In this document: positions 15,507-23,865 of the stretch, piece by piece
How positions within the stretch are numbered: the stretch's first letter is position 1
Layout of the letters: every line of letters begins with the position of its first letter
From: CADEFX01 sp963806735
Lineage (GTDB): Bacteria; Pseudomonadota; Alphaproteobacteria; Rhizobiales; Hyphomicrobiaceae
DNA: 64,000 nt
Assembly (NCBI GenBank): GCA_963806735.1
Contig: CAWEBE010000049.1
Coordinates: 248,001 to 312,000 of the forward strand
Direction: 5' to 3'
Program-made: the position numbers and the translations under genes
Notes under the pieces: model-generated
What the model was told of the DNA's origin: nothing
The model's input: only the letters and a program-made list of their open reading frames with translations
Databases searched by the model: none

Positions 15507-16841
15507 TCACGCCGCTGCCGAGCGGATGACGGTCAGGCGGCGGCGCACGACATCGATATGGCCGCGCAGGTCGTAGAGCTGATTGGCAAAGCCAATGGGA
15601 ACCGGGAGCCGGTTGACGGCATCCTCGATACGATCGATCTCGTCCATGGCGGCGGCGATCTGCGTGGAGCTGGCCTGGTCGCTGACCTTGGCCTCGACCC
15701 GTTTCAGCTCGCGATACCAGGTGACGATGCGCCGTCGGATGCGCCACGTGTACAGCGCTGGCGCGAAGCGCAGGGCAGGAATGAGAATGCCGACCGCGGG
15801 CAAAAGCAGAATGAAAAGCCGGTCGGCGAGCGTCGCCAGCCAGAACGGCAGATAGCGCTGCAGGAATGGCGGCCCGGATTTGTAGACGCGCTGGGCGTCC
15901 GGCGAGAGCGGGAACTCCTGATCGTCGGCGATGGGGAAGACGCCGGCGCGCTGGAGAATGCCGGTTTCGCCAGCGGCGCCGACGGCAGGCTGCCCATGCA
16001 CGTTGATGACGGCCTCAGTCAGCAGGTTGGTGAGCGCGGGGTGGAGGTCCTTGCGCACGACCAGCGCCGCCGTCGTCACGAGCATTTGGGTATCGGCCGG
16101 CGGGATGTCCCTGGCGAGATCGACCACACCTTGCTTGAGCTCGAGCCGGGACAGGAACGGGAAGCGCTGCACGTAAGCGTCGGCCTGCACGACATTCATC
16201 AGGCGCGCTTTGGGGCTGGCGAACAGCCGGCGGATGGTCCGCGCCTCAGGCGCCAGGACGAGGAAGCCCACATCCGCTTTGTCCGTATCCAGGGTCTCGA
16301 CGTAGTCGGGCAGCTCCATGTTGATCAGCGTGGCGGTGTCGCGCGTGACGCCACTGGCGGCGAGCAGGCGCTGCGCGAGCACGGCCGTTGCGCTACCTGC
16401 TGGGCCGATCAGCACGCGTTTGCCGATAAGCGCCGTCAGCCGCTCGAGCTTCTCGGCGCCCTGATAGAAAATCCACACCGGCTCGTGAAAGAGACGGCCG
16501 ATGGAGCGTACATCGGGCAGGTCCTTGGTGTTGGCAATGCCGCCCTGCAGGAAGGCCGCGGCGACAGGCGATCTCGGGTCGCCGATGAGCTGCAAATTCT
16601 CCATCGAGCCGCGGGTTTCCAGCACCTCCAGCGTCACGCCGTTGGCCGCCAGCGCGCTGCGATAGCGTTGCGCGACCTCGTAATAGGGGCTGCCTTTGGT
16701 CGCTGTGGCGACAACCAGCGACTTCGGCGGGGCAGGCGCAACATATTGGGCTGCGAGCCAGAACCCCGCGAGGACGAGGGCGAGTGGCAGACCCGCCGTC
16801 AGAATCAACTCACGAAAAACCGAACTGAACTTCCCACGCAT
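15507..16841 (-). CDS. TAXI-family solute-binding protein with C-terminal membrane anchor
   Basis: A 444-residue protein. An N-terminal hydrophobic segment (ILTAGLPLALVLAGFWLA) leads to a TAXI-type binding domain (LVVATATKGSPYYEVAQRY, RVLIGPAGSATAVLA), then a second membrane segment near residues 345-370 (LFILLLPAVGILIPALRFA) and a charged cytoplasmic tail with a coiled-coil look. TAXI proteins feed TRAP transporters, but no TRAP permease gene is near. The membrane-anchored form with a cytoplasmic tail may sense a ligand rather than deliver it; that is inference. Confidence 0.8.
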   Translation of the reverse strand: MRGKFSSVFRELILTAGLPLALVLAGFWLAAQYVAPAPPKSLVVATATKGSPYYEVAQRYRSALAANGVTLEVLETRGSMENLQLIGDPRSPVAAAFLQGGIANTKDLPDVRSIGRLFHEPVWIFYQGAEKLERLTALIGKRVLIGPAGSATAVLAQRLLAASGVTRDTATLINMELPDYVETLDTDKADVGFLVLAPEARTIRRLFASPKARLMNVVQADAYVQRFPFLSRLELKQGVVDLARDIPPADTQMLVTTAALVVRKDLHPALTNLLTEAVINVHGQPAVGAAGETGILQRAGVFPIADDQEFPLSPDAQRVYKSGPPFLQRYLPFWLATLADRLFILLLPAVGILIPALRFAPALYTWRIRRRIVTWYRELKRVEAKVSDQASSTQIAAAMDEIDRIEDAVNRLPVPIGFANQLYDLRGHIDVVRRRLTVIRSAAA

Positions 16842-17139
16842 CTCACAATCACCATCGACAGATGGAGGTCCCTGCCCCTGATACACAAGTGTGCCCCTGT
16901 GCGCGAGACGCTGTGGCGCAGCAAAGCCAAGTGGCCCCGTCCTGGGGAGGGACGAGGCCACCGTGGGACAACGCGATTTCACGCTATGATTGATCGAGTT
17001 CCTCTGGGGAGAGGCACCGGACCAATTTACGGAGCCCGAGGACTCCGTGTCGCGGATTGTACGGTGATTCGCTCCCGCGGTGTTGCGCACACATTTATTA
17101 ACAGATCACTGCGATCAAAACGATCGCGGCGTCGCGGAT
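16842..17139. other. intergenic, no gene seen
   Basis: About 300 bases between the TAXI and GST genes. I see no convincing coding frame. The region must hold the promoter of the TAXI gene and the 3' end of the twelve-gene minus-strand run. Confidence 0.4.
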
Positions 17140-17787
17140 CTACTTCGGTATCATCGCAAAGTAGGGCTGGGCTTCGGCAAGGGCGCGGGCGTAGGACGGG
17201 CGATCCATCAGGCGCTGCAGATACGCTGCTGCCTTGGGATGCGTTTCGCCGAAGGGCTGCAGCATGTTGATATAGAACAGCGGCGGTGCGGCAGCGCAGT
17301 CGGCCATGCTGAACGTGTCGCCCATGGCCCAGGTCCTGTCTGCCATGTCCTGCTCGATCAGGCTGAGCGAGGTGGCGATCTCCTTCTTGGCGGCCTCTAC
17401 GCCGTGCGGGTCGTTCTTCCCCGGTGGGCGCAGCTTGTCGGTGACGATCTTCTGCATCGGCACGTGCAAATAGAGATCGTAGAAGCGGTCGCGGAAGCGC
17501 ATCTGGCGCGCGAGGCCGGGGTCGTCGGGAATGAAGCGCGTCGGGCCGGGATGATGCTGGTCCAGATACTCGATGATGATGCTGGACTCGGGGATGGTGC
17601 GATCCTCGTCCTCGATGCGCAGCACAGGGAACTTTCCGACGGGCCACACTTTGAGGAAGTCGCCGCGCGCGTCCGCATTCATGAGATCGACTATTTTCGG
17701 GTCGAACGGCGTGTCGTTCTCATAGAGCGCGATCAGCGCCTTGTGACAGAACGAGGACAGCGGGTGGAAGTAAAGTGTGAGCGACAT
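17140..17787 (-). CDS. glutathione S-transferase family protein
   Basis: A 215-residue GST: thioredoxin-like N-terminal domain (LTLYFHPLSSFCHKALIAL) with the glutathione-binding VGKFPVL and ESSIIIEYL motifs, then the helical domain with WAMGDTFSMADCAAAPPLFY. It likely acts in the cytoplasm on electrophilic substrates. GGAG stands before the start at 17787. It is the last gene of the ArsR-led run. Confidence 0.92.
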   Translation of the reverse strand: MSLTLYFHPLSSFCHKALIALYENDTPFDPKIVDLMNADARGDFLKVWPVGKFPVLRIEDEDRTIPESSIIIEYLDQHHPGPTRFIPDDPGLARQMRFRDRFYDLYLHVPMQKIVTDKLRPPGKNDPHGVEAAKKEIATSLSLIEQDMADRTWAMGDTFSMADCAAAPPLFYINMLQPFGETHPKAAAYLQRLMDRPSYARALAEAQPYFAMIPK

Positions 17788-17829
17788 GACGTTTCTCCGC
17801 ACGGGGGAAGTTGCAAGTGATGGTGCCGA

Positions 17830-18306
17830 TCAGCGCAGCGCCATGATGAAAGATGCCGTTGCCGCGAGACAGGCGACGGTGCGCACGTGGTTCCACGCGG
17901 TCCACACCGACAGGTAGCGGGCCCACACGCTGGCTCCTGCGGCACTGACCGGGTCGGCCGCGGCGAGCGCATTGTTGAGCGGCACGTTGAAGATCATCGT
18001 CACGACGATATTGCCGACGAGGTAGAGCAGGCAGCCGGCGAGCAGCCACACTGCGCCGGGCGCGAACCAGCCAGTGAGCGCGGCAATCGCCAATACAACC
18101 GAGACGGCGGCGGTGCCGAAGAACACGGCGAAGAAGAGGGGATTGAGGATTGCCACGTTGATGGCGGTCATGGCGGCGATACCCCCGGCCGCCGTCAGGC
18201 GGCCGAAGGCAGTCATGATGAAAGCCGAGAAGGCGAAGAAGAGCCCAGCCATCAGGCCGGAGCCGAGCGCGGCAAGAAACGTCAGGCCGCCGAGCAGGCG
18301 TTCCAT
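17830..18306 (-). CDS. DUF1772 membrane protein (anthrone oxygenase-like)
   Basis: A 158-residue protein with four hydrophobic segments (FLAALGSGLMAGLFFAFS and others) and the NVPLNNALA motif of DUF1772, the family that includes anthrone oxygenases. GGAGGGTG lies directly before a GTG-ATG-ATG triple; the start is taken at 18306 and could be 18309. It sits inside the ArsR-led run. Confidence 0.8.
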   Translation of the reverse strand: MERLLGGLTFLAALGSGLMAGLFFAFSAFIMTAFGRLTAAGGIAAMTAINVAILNPLFFAVFFGTAAVSVVLAIAALTGWFAPGAVWLLAGCLLYLVGNIVVTMIFNVPLNNALAAADPVSAAGASVWARYLSVWTAWNHVRTVACLAATASFIMALR

Positions 18307-18366
18307 CATCACCCTCCGGGCAGCCCACCCGCATCACACGCATTCTATGCGCGCAGGGACTGCGCG

Positions 18367-18903
18367 CTACTTGCGCGCGCCTTCCGCCGCCGCTTTCAGG
18401 CCCGCCAGGCCCTTCTCGAAATAGCCGCCCACCATCTTGTCCTGGTTCATGACCATGCAGATGGCGCGCGTGATGAAGTTGTTCTGGCCGAACATGGACC
18501 AGGTCACGGTGGTCTGATCGCCCTGCGGATTGAAGGTGAACTCGGCGGTGCTGGTGCCGGGCATCGGCTTCACGAACTCGAGGTTGATGCGGACCAGCTC
18601 ACCGGGCCGGCTCTCGGTCAGTGTCATCGTGCCTTCGCCGATCTCGTTGTTGCCGGCCCATTTGAAGACGGCGCCCTTTCCAGCGGGCGGACCCTCGAAT
18701 GTGGCCTTGGCGTTGGGGTCGAGCTTGGCCCACGGTGACCATGCATCCCATTTGTGGAAATCGTTCACCTGATCGAACACCACCGCCGCCGGCGCGGCGA
18801 CAGTGGTCGAGCGCGTGATGCGGAAGTCGGAGGGCTGCAGGGCCACGTAGCCGGCGAATATTGCGATGATGGCGACCAGGCCGAGCAGGATTTTCTTCAA
18901 CAT
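18367..18903 (-). CDS. SRPBCC family protein with N-terminal membrane anchor
   Basis: A 178-residue protein: a short hydrophobic N-terminus (KKILLGLVAIIAIFAGYVAL) and a START-like SRPBCC domain (STTVAAPAAVVFDQVNDFHK, WSPWAKLDP, TWSMFGQNN). The fold binds hydrophobic ligands. GAGAGGA stands before the start. One of three SRPBCC proteins in this run and the only one with a membrane segment. Confidence 0.85.
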   Translation of the reverse strand: MLKKILLGLVAIIAIFAGYVALQPSDFRITRSTTVAAPAAVVFDQVNDFHKWDAWSPWAKLDPNAKATFEGPPAGKGAVFKWAGNNEIGEGTMTLTESRPGELVRINLEFVKPMPGTSTAEFTFNPQGDQTTVTWSMFGQNNFITRAICMVMNQDKMVGGYFEKGLAGLKAAAEGARK

Positions 18904-18990
18904 TGACAGTCCTCTCGTTGCTGTGTCTCGAATCGGGCCGATAACAGGCGCTTCGCGTGTCAGCAGTGCGGCAGATCAAACGAGCCTGCT

Positions 18991-19353
18991 CTACGGCATG
19001 TCCACCACGGTCTTGAAGCCGCCGTAGATCATGCGCTTGCCGTCGAAGGGCATGGTTTTCGGGTCCATCATCTTTGCCAGCCGCGGATCTTTCATGACCT
19101 TGGCGAGGACCTTGTCGCGGTGCGCCCGCGACTTGTAGAGGATGTAGGAGAACACCACCGTCTCCCCGGGCTTCAGATCGACGCTGCGCGGGAACGACGT
19201 CCACTTACCCACTTTGACGTCATCGGCGACGCACTCCTTGTAGTCGAGCGCGCCGTGCTCCTTCCACACCTTGGCGGCGAGCTCGGCCAAGTCGCGGTAG
19301 GCCTTCATCTTCTTCTTCGGCACGGGGACGATGAAGCCATCGACATAGGACAT
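18991..19353 (-). CDS. DUF1428 family protein
   Basis: A 120-residue protein with MSYVDGFIVPVPKKKMKAY at the N-terminus, WKEHGALDYKECVADD and MPFDGKRMIYGGFKTVVD, a textbook DUF1428 (dimeric alpha-beta barrel) sequence. GGAGGAACC before 19353 fixes the start. Function unknown. Confidence 0.9.
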   Translation of the reverse strand: MSYVDGFIVPVPKKKMKAYRDLAELAAKVWKEHGALDYKECVADDVKVGKWTSFPRSVDLKPGETVVFSYILYKSRAHRDKVLAKVMKDPRLAKMMDPKTMPFDGKRMIYGGFKTVVDMP

Positions 19354-19446
19354 CTCAGGTTCCTCCTTCAATTCTCGGTCTGACAACGGACGGTCACCTG
19401 CCGCGGGCGCCCGGAAGGAAAGCTTGTGCGCCGGGAAGGACGGTGC

Positions 19447-19941
19447 TCAGCGACCTTCGAACGCCGTCTTGAGTTTGGCGATATCGAATTTCACCTGTTT
19501 CATCATCTCCTCGGCCACACGCTTGGCCTTGGTCCTGTCCGGACTGGACATCATCTCGTTGAGCGCGGTGGGCGTGATCTGCCAGCGCACGCCCCACTTG
19601 TCCGTGATCCAGCCGCAGGCCTGCTCCTTCCCACCGCCTTCAAGTATCGCGTTCCAGTAGCGATCGATCTCCGCCTGCGAGGTGCAGTTCACCATGAACG
19701 AGATGGCATCGTTGAACTCGTGGTGCGGGCCGGCGCTCATGGCTATGAATTTCTGGCCGAACAGTGTGAAGTTGACGACCGTGACCGAGCCGGCGGGCCC
19801 GCTCGGGGAATCGGCGTTCATAGGCGTGGCGCTGTCGACGTGAGAGTCGGGAAACACCGAAGCGTAGAACCGCGCGGCTTCTGCCGCCTCCTTGGCGAAC
19901 CACAGAAACGGCACGACTTTTTGCATGGAAGACTGGCTCAT
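19447..19941 (-). CDS. VOC/PhnB-like protein (PF06983 type)
   Basis: A 164-residue protein with VVPFLWFAKEAAEAARFYAS, FTLFGQKFIAMSAGPHHEFN and CGWITDKWGVRWQITP, the 3-demethylubiquinone methyltransferase-like VOC family. The family is usually not a methyltransferase and acts in the cytoplasm on unknown ligands. It belongs to the ArsR-led run. Confidence 0.9.
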   Translation of the reverse strand: MSQSSMQKVVPFLWFAKEAAEAARFYASVFPDSHVDSATPMNADSPSGPAGSVTVVNFTLFGQKFIAMSAGPHHEFNDAISFMVNCTSQAEIDRYWNAILEGGGKEQACGWITDKWGVRWQITPTALNEMMSSPDRTKAKRVAEEMMKQVKFDIAKLKTAFEGR

Positions 19942-20012
19942 GGTTCAAGATCTCCTGACTGAAAGACGCATGTGTAGGCTCGTGGGGTGACGGACGGTGC
20001 ATCGCTGCGTGC

Positions 20013-20657
20013 TCAAGCTGCCTGTTTGAAGTCGCCGATCTGCGCATCGAGCGCGCGCTTGAAGGCCGGTCTGGCGGTGCAGCGCTCGACATATGCGGCG
20101 AGGCGCCTGTCACTGGTGACGATGTCGGTGTGCTCGAGGATCCTGAGCACTGTGGTCATCATCAGATCGCCCGCCGTAAAGCGGTCGCCATCGAGATAGG
20201 GCTTGTCGCCAAGTGCTTTGGAGAGGGCGGTGAGGCGCCGCTGCACGAACTCTACCGCGCCCGGGCGGCGCAGCTTGGCCCATTCCTGATCCACGTAGAA
20301 AAGATCGATCAGTGCAACGTTGATGACGAAGGGCTCTACGGAATTGAGCGCGGCGATCAGCCATTGCGTCGCCCGCGCGCGCGCCTTCGGGTCCTTCGGC
20401 AGCAGGGCCTCGCTGCGCTCGCCGACGTGGAGCACGATGGCTCCCAATTCGAAGAGAACAAAGCCGTCGTCCTCGAGCATCGGCACTTGGCCGAAGGGTT
20501 GCAGGGCTCGATAGTCCGGCTTGTCCTGATCGCCCTGGCTGAGAAGGCGCGTCCTGTAAGGCAGGCCCGCCTCCTCCAGCGCCCAGCGCGCGCGCAGATC
20601 GCGCACTTGGCCCTGAGCGAAATCCGGAACCCATTTGAAGGCAGAAATCGTGATCAT
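20013..20657 (-). CDS. glutathione S-transferase family protein
   Basis: A 214-residue GST. The N-terminal domain has RARWALEEAGLPYRTRLL and PFGQVPMLEDDGFVLFEL; the C-terminal domain has KPYLDGDRFTAGDLMMTTVL with the N-cap aspartate. Second GST of the ArsR-led run and only distantly similar to the one at 17140. AAGGAG precedes the start at 20657. Confidence 0.9.
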   Translation of the reverse strand: MITISAFKWVPDFAQGQVRDLRARWALEEAGLPYRTRLLSQGDQDKPDYRALQPFGQVPMLEDDGFVLFELGAIVLHVGERSEALLPKDPKARARATQWLIAALNSVEPFVINVALIDLFYVDQEWAKLRRPGAVEFVQRRLTALSKALGDKPYLDGDRFTAGDLMMTTVLRILEHTDIVTSDRRLAAYVERCTARPAFKRALDAQIGDFKQAA

Positions 20658-20701
20658 CCGGTGTGCTCCTTTTCCTACGTATCGCAACGCGCTCGCTCGT
20701 G

Positions 20702-21430
20702 TCAGGACGAGTGGCAGCACGCCGACGCTCCCGCCGGCGCGTCGTACTCGTCGTTGCGCTTCACCCAATCCATGATCTCGGTCTCGTTGCGGCCCTTGGG
20801 CGTGATGTCGAGATAGATGAACGCACCGATCACCTCCTCGTTGCCGCGCGCGTAGCTCGAGTAGGTGTGGAACAGGGTGCCGGCGTCGTCCTTGAAGAAG
20901 ACGCTGAGGCCGGGGAGCTCGTCGAAGCCTTCGACCATGCCGTAGTTGTAGTCGACCTTGCCCTTGGCGAGCTGATCCTTCGTGAACGACACGTGATAGT
21001 CGTAGTTGAAGGTGTTGGCGTAGGACGATACCCACTTCGCTTTCCAGCCGAGACGCTGCTTGTATGCCTGCAGCTTGGCGAGCGGCGCGCGCGAGACGCG
21101 CACGTAGCTCACGTCATGGTGCTCCAGGTGCACGAGCGCGCCTTCGGCGTGATCGGCTTCGAGCGAGCAGCTCGCGCAGCCTTGGTCCAGGTCATGCCGC
21201 CACATGAAGTGGTGCACGATGAGCTGGCTGTTGTCGCTGAACAGGTCGGCGAGCGTTTGTTTGCCCTCGGTCGTGTCGAACACGTACTCCTTCTCGACCT
21301 TGACCCAGGGCAGCGCACGCCGCTCGGCGGCGACGAGGTCGCGCATGCGGGTCAGTGCCTTCTCGTTCTTCAGGTGCGCCTTGCGCGCGGTGAGCCATTC
21401 GTCGCGGGACACGATCTTGTTGACCTGCAT
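20702..21430 (-). CDS. DUF899 thioredoxin-like protein
   Basis: A 242-residue DUF899 protein: RDEWLTARKAHLKNEKALTR, the WVKVEKEYVF strand, then a thioredoxin-like core with QGCASCSLEADH in the place of the redox motif, and YITPKGRN-like end. DUF899 members are thought to be peroxiredoxin-like. It lies in the ArsR-led run with 34 nt to the preceding gene. Confidence 0.88.
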   Translation of the reverse strand: MQVNKIVSRDEWLTARKAHLKNEKALTRMRDLVAAERRALPWVKVEKEYVFDTTEGKQTLADLFSDNSQLIVHHFMWRHDLDQGCASCSLEADHAEGALVHLEHHDVSYVRVSRAPLAKLQAYKQRLGWKAKWVSSYANTFNYDYHVSFTKDQLAKGKVDYNYGMVEGFDELPGLSVFFKDDAGTLFHTYSSYARGNEEVIGAFIYLDITPKGRNETEIMDWVKRNDEYDAPAGASACCHSS

Positions 21431-21464
21431 GTCGGATACTCCGTTTGTTTCTGCGGCGGAGGTT

Positions 21465-21938
21465 TCAGGCTTGCTGAGGTGAAAGATGCTCGGCGAGGCG
21501 GTCGAACGTGCTGTTCCAGCCTTCGCCGTGGCCGTCGCGCTCGCCGATGGACTGGAACGGCGCCTGGCGCATCGTCATGCGTGTCTTGCCGCGCTCGTCC
21601 GCGAACGTGACCGTGACGAGCGTTTCCAGGCCGCGCTCGCCTTCCTCCTCCCACACGAAGGTGAAGACGAGGCGCTCGGGTGATACGACCTCGCGAAACA
21701 CGCCGTGGTGCCATAGATCACCCGTTTCCGTGGAGCGCAGGCAGTTGCGCCAACGGCCGCCGGGGCGCACGTCCATCTCGAGGTGAACAGCGGGATGATG
21801 CTTTGGTCCCCACCAGCGAATGGCGTGGCGGGGGTCGGTCCACATGCGGAACACCAGCTCGCGCGGTGCGTCAAAGATGCGCGTGATGACAAGCTCGCGC
21901 TCGGCGGACTCCACTTGTGCGGTGTTGCGGTAGGCCAT
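21465..21938 (-). CDS. AHSA1/SRPBCC domain protein
   Basis: A 157-residue SRPBCC protein of the activator-of-Hsp90-like group: ELVITRIFDAPRELVFRMWT, WWGPKHHPAVHLEMDVRPGG and GHGEGWNSTFDRLAEHL. These stand-alone ligand-binding domains are commonly paired with ArsR regulators, as here. Only 14 nt separate it from the DoxX gene upstream. Confidence 0.92.
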   Translation of the reverse strand: MAYRNTAQVESAERELVITRIFDAPRELVFRMWTDPRHAIRWWGPKHHPAVHLEMDVRPGGRWRNCLRSTETGDLWHHGVFREVVSPERLVFTFVWEEEGERGLETLVTVTFADERGKTRMTMRQAPFQSIGERDGHGEGWNSTFDRLAEHLSPQQA

Positions 21939-21952
21939 GGTGCACTCGTCTG

Positions 21953-22360
21953 CTAGCGCCGGAAGGGAATGAGCGCGCGCACGCGCCCATCGCGCAGGTA
22001 GAGGCCGCCCCAAATCATCAAGCCGAGGTAGACGCCAAAGAGCAAATGGCTGAACACGGGGCTGCCGATGCGCAGATGCGTGTAGATGGCGCCACCGAGA
22101 TAGCCGGTGAGCAGGATGGCGCCCAGCACGGAGGTGCGCGGGATCGCATAGAGGATGGTACCGATCAACGTGAGGACGCCGAGCGTACGCGCCAAGTGCG
22201 TAGGAATGCTGAGCTGCTCGGAGGTCGTCACCACAATGTCGAGCGGGATCAGCTTGATGATTCCGTCGAACAGCAGGAAGGCGACGACGGTGCCGCTCAT
22301 CACGCGCCCGGCCCACACCTGCGGTGTTGTAGCCGTCTCCGAAGGCGCCGTTGTCTGCAT
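21953..22360 (-). CDS. DoxX-like membrane protein
   Basis: A 135-residue protein with four hydrophobic helices and the DoxX pattern LFDGIIKLIP, LGVLTLIGTILYAIPRTSVL and GAILLTGYLGGAIYTHLR. Related proteins are DoxD-like quinone-interacting subunits; most are uncharacterised. It sits between the two AHSA1 genes of the run. Confidence 0.88.
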   Translation of the reverse strand: MQTTAPSETATTPQVWAGRVMSGTVVAFLLFDGIIKLIPLDIVVTTSEQLSIPTHLARTLGVLTLIGTILYAIPRTSVLGAILLTGYLGGAIYTHLRIGSPVFSHLLFGVYLGLMIWGGLYLRDGRVRALIPFRR

Positions 22361-22430
22361 GTAATGCTCCTTGCTTCCGCCTGCCCGTAGGGCAGCCGGC
22401 GCGATCGATCTGCGGCTCGCTCTTTCGCTG

Positions 22431-22895
22431 TCAGCCGGCCGGCTGCTGCTTCTTCTTCGCCGCCGGTTTCTTCGGCAGCGGCGCGTTCAGCATCCAGCGA
22501 TGCCCGAACGGGTCGACCAGCATGGCGAAGCGCGCATCCCAGAACGTGTTCTCCGGAGCCATGGTGCTCATGGCGCCTGCCTCGACCGCACGCTGGTACA
22601 TGGCATCGACCTCGGCCGGCTTGCCGAATTGGAGGCATGTGGCCACCGGAGCCGGCTTCTCTTTGCTCGGCGCGTTGGTGGCGCCGTGCTGCTCATACTC
22701 GGGGAACTCGTCCGACAGCATCACCGCGCCACCGTTGATGGTGAGGCAGGCGTGCATGATGCGCTTGCCGTCCTGGGCCGGCATGCGCGCATTCTCCTCG
22801 GCGCCGAACGCCTTCTGATAGAAGGCAATGGCGTCGGCGGCGCCTTTCACGGTGAGGTATGGGTTCACCGGCAGCGGCTTGGGTTGCTTGGCCAT
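22431..22895 (-). CDS. PhnB-like VOC protein
   Basis: A 154-residue glyoxalase/bleomycin-resistance-fold protein: NPYLTVKGAADAIAFYQKAF, AGAMSTMAPENTFWDARFAM and DPFGHRWML. The C-terminus is a Lys/Ala/Pro-rich tail. It lies 18 nt after the AHSA1 gene and belongs to the ArsR-led run. Ligand unknown. Confidence 0.9.
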   Translation of the reverse strand: MAKQPKPLPVNPYLTVKGAADAIAFYQKAFGAEENARMPAQDGKRIMHACLTINGGAVMLSDEFPEYEQHGATNAPSKEKPAPVATCLQFGKPAEVDAMYQRAVEAGAMSTMAPENTFWDARFAMLVDPFGHRWMLNAPLPKKPAAKKKQQPAG

Positions 22896-22913
22896 GCTCG
22901 TTTCCTCCTGTGC

Positions 22914-23381
22914 TCAGATCATGGTTGTCAGATGCTCGGCGAGACGCTCGAAGACCTCGGCGGCGCCATGCTCGACGCCGGCACCGAGGTGCCCGTCGCG
23001 ATCGGCCTGCGACTGGTGCCGCACCGTGGCGGTCAGCGTCGTGCGGCCGTCCTGCTCGGTGAACAGGACCGTCACCACTGCATCGTTGCTCGTAAACCCG
23101 GCTGTGACGTAACGCTCGGTGTAGACGAGCCGTTCCGGCGGTGCGATCTCGCGATAGACGCCGGTCATGGTGTGGTCCACGCCGTCCGGTGCGCGCATGA
23201 CGAAGCGGTAGGCGCCACCGACTCTGAGGTCGATCTCGCATGTGCGCAGCGTGTGTGAGCTGCAGCCATACCAATGCTTGAGGTGCTCGGGGCGCGTCCA
23301 GGCCTCGAACACGAGCGCGCGTGGCGCATCGAAGGCGCGCGCCATCACGAACTCGCGGTCCGACGTCAGCGTGAACGTCAT
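22914..23381 (-). CDS. AHSA1/SRPBCC domain protein
   Basis: A 155-residue SRPBCC protein: REFVMARAFDAPRALVFEAW, HLKHWYGC, DLRVGGAYRFVMRAPDG and GVYREIAPPERLVYTE. It begins 7 nt after the ArsR stop, so the two are translated from one message. Such ArsR-AHSA1 pairs are common in soil bacteria. Confidence 0.92.
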   Translation of the reverse strand: MTFTLTSDREFVMARAFDAPRALVFEAWTRPEHLKHWYGCSSHTLRTCEIDLRVGGAYRFVMRAPDGVDHTMTGVYREIAPPERLVYTERYVTAGFTSNDAVVTVLFTEQDGRTTLTATVRHQSQADRDGHLGAGVEHGAAEVFERLAEHLTTMI

Positions 23382-23388
23382 GACGTGC

Positions 23389-23745
23389 TTACTTTTTGCT
23401 TTTACGGCCACGCTTCTTCTCCTTGGCCTGCAGGGTGTGCAGATAGTCTTCGAGGCGGTCGAAACTGTGTTCCCAGAAGCGGCGGTAGCTCTCGAGCCAA
23501 GTGTCGACAGCTTCAAGCGGGCCGGGCTCGATGCGGCAGGGGCGCCACTGCGCCTCGCGGCCGCGCGCAATCAGGCCCGCGCGCTCCAGCACTTTGAGGT
23601 GCCGGGAGACGGCGGGCAGGCTCATCTCGAAAGGTTCCGCCAGCTCGGACACGGTGGTCTCGCCGAGCGCGAGCCGAGCCAGGATGGCGCGCCGCGTCGG
23701 ATCGGCGAGGGCGGCGAACGTGGCGCTGAGGCGGTCCGAGGTCAT
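23389..23745 (-). CDS. ArsR-family transcriptional regulator
   Basis: A 118-residue winged-helix repressor: LSATFAALADPTRRAILARL, the recognition region MSLPAVSRHLKVLERAGL and a Lys/Arg-rich end. There is no cysteine at the metal-binding positions of ArsR or SmtB, so it probably senses an organic ligand or a partner protein rather than metal. It heads the twelve-gene run down to 17140. Its operator candidate lies at its own start. Confidence 0.93.
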   Translation of the reverse strand: MTSDRLSATFAALADPTRRAILARLALGETTVSELAEPFEMSLPAVSRHLKVLERAGLIARGREAQWRPCRIEPGPLEAVDTWLESYRRFWEHSFDRLEDYLHTLQAKEKKRGRKSKK

Positions 23746-23751
23746 GCTGTA

Positions 23752-23810
23752 TTTAACCGATATATTAATTAACGCATCAGCTAAATAAGGGCAGTCAAAC
23801 CGAGAGTCAA
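23752..23810 (-). promoter_or_regulatory. promoter and operator of the ArsR-led gene run
   Basis: On the minus strand TTGACT (23810-23805) and TATTTA (23787-23782) are 17 bases apart, a good sigma-70-type promoter. A partly symmetric sequence centred on TAATTA (23752-23785, arms TTTAGCTGAT and ATCGGTTAAA) covers the -10 region and ends 6 nt before the arsR start. This is where an autoregulating ArsR protein would bind. The divergent cupin gene starts 56 bases beyond. Confidence 0.55.
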
Positions 23811-23865
23811 GAGCGTTCCGATGGTGGCCTGTGATAGCGTGCGAAGTCCGCACGGAGATTTGCGA

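Noticed and set aside
16842..17139. A tRNA or other structured RNA
   Set aside because: I found no cloverleaf or conserved TPsiC-like arm here or elsewhere in the window.
15558..17270. A 570-codon frame antisense to the TAXI gene
   Set aside because: Shadow of the TAXI gene, no domain, and it runs through the intergenic region.
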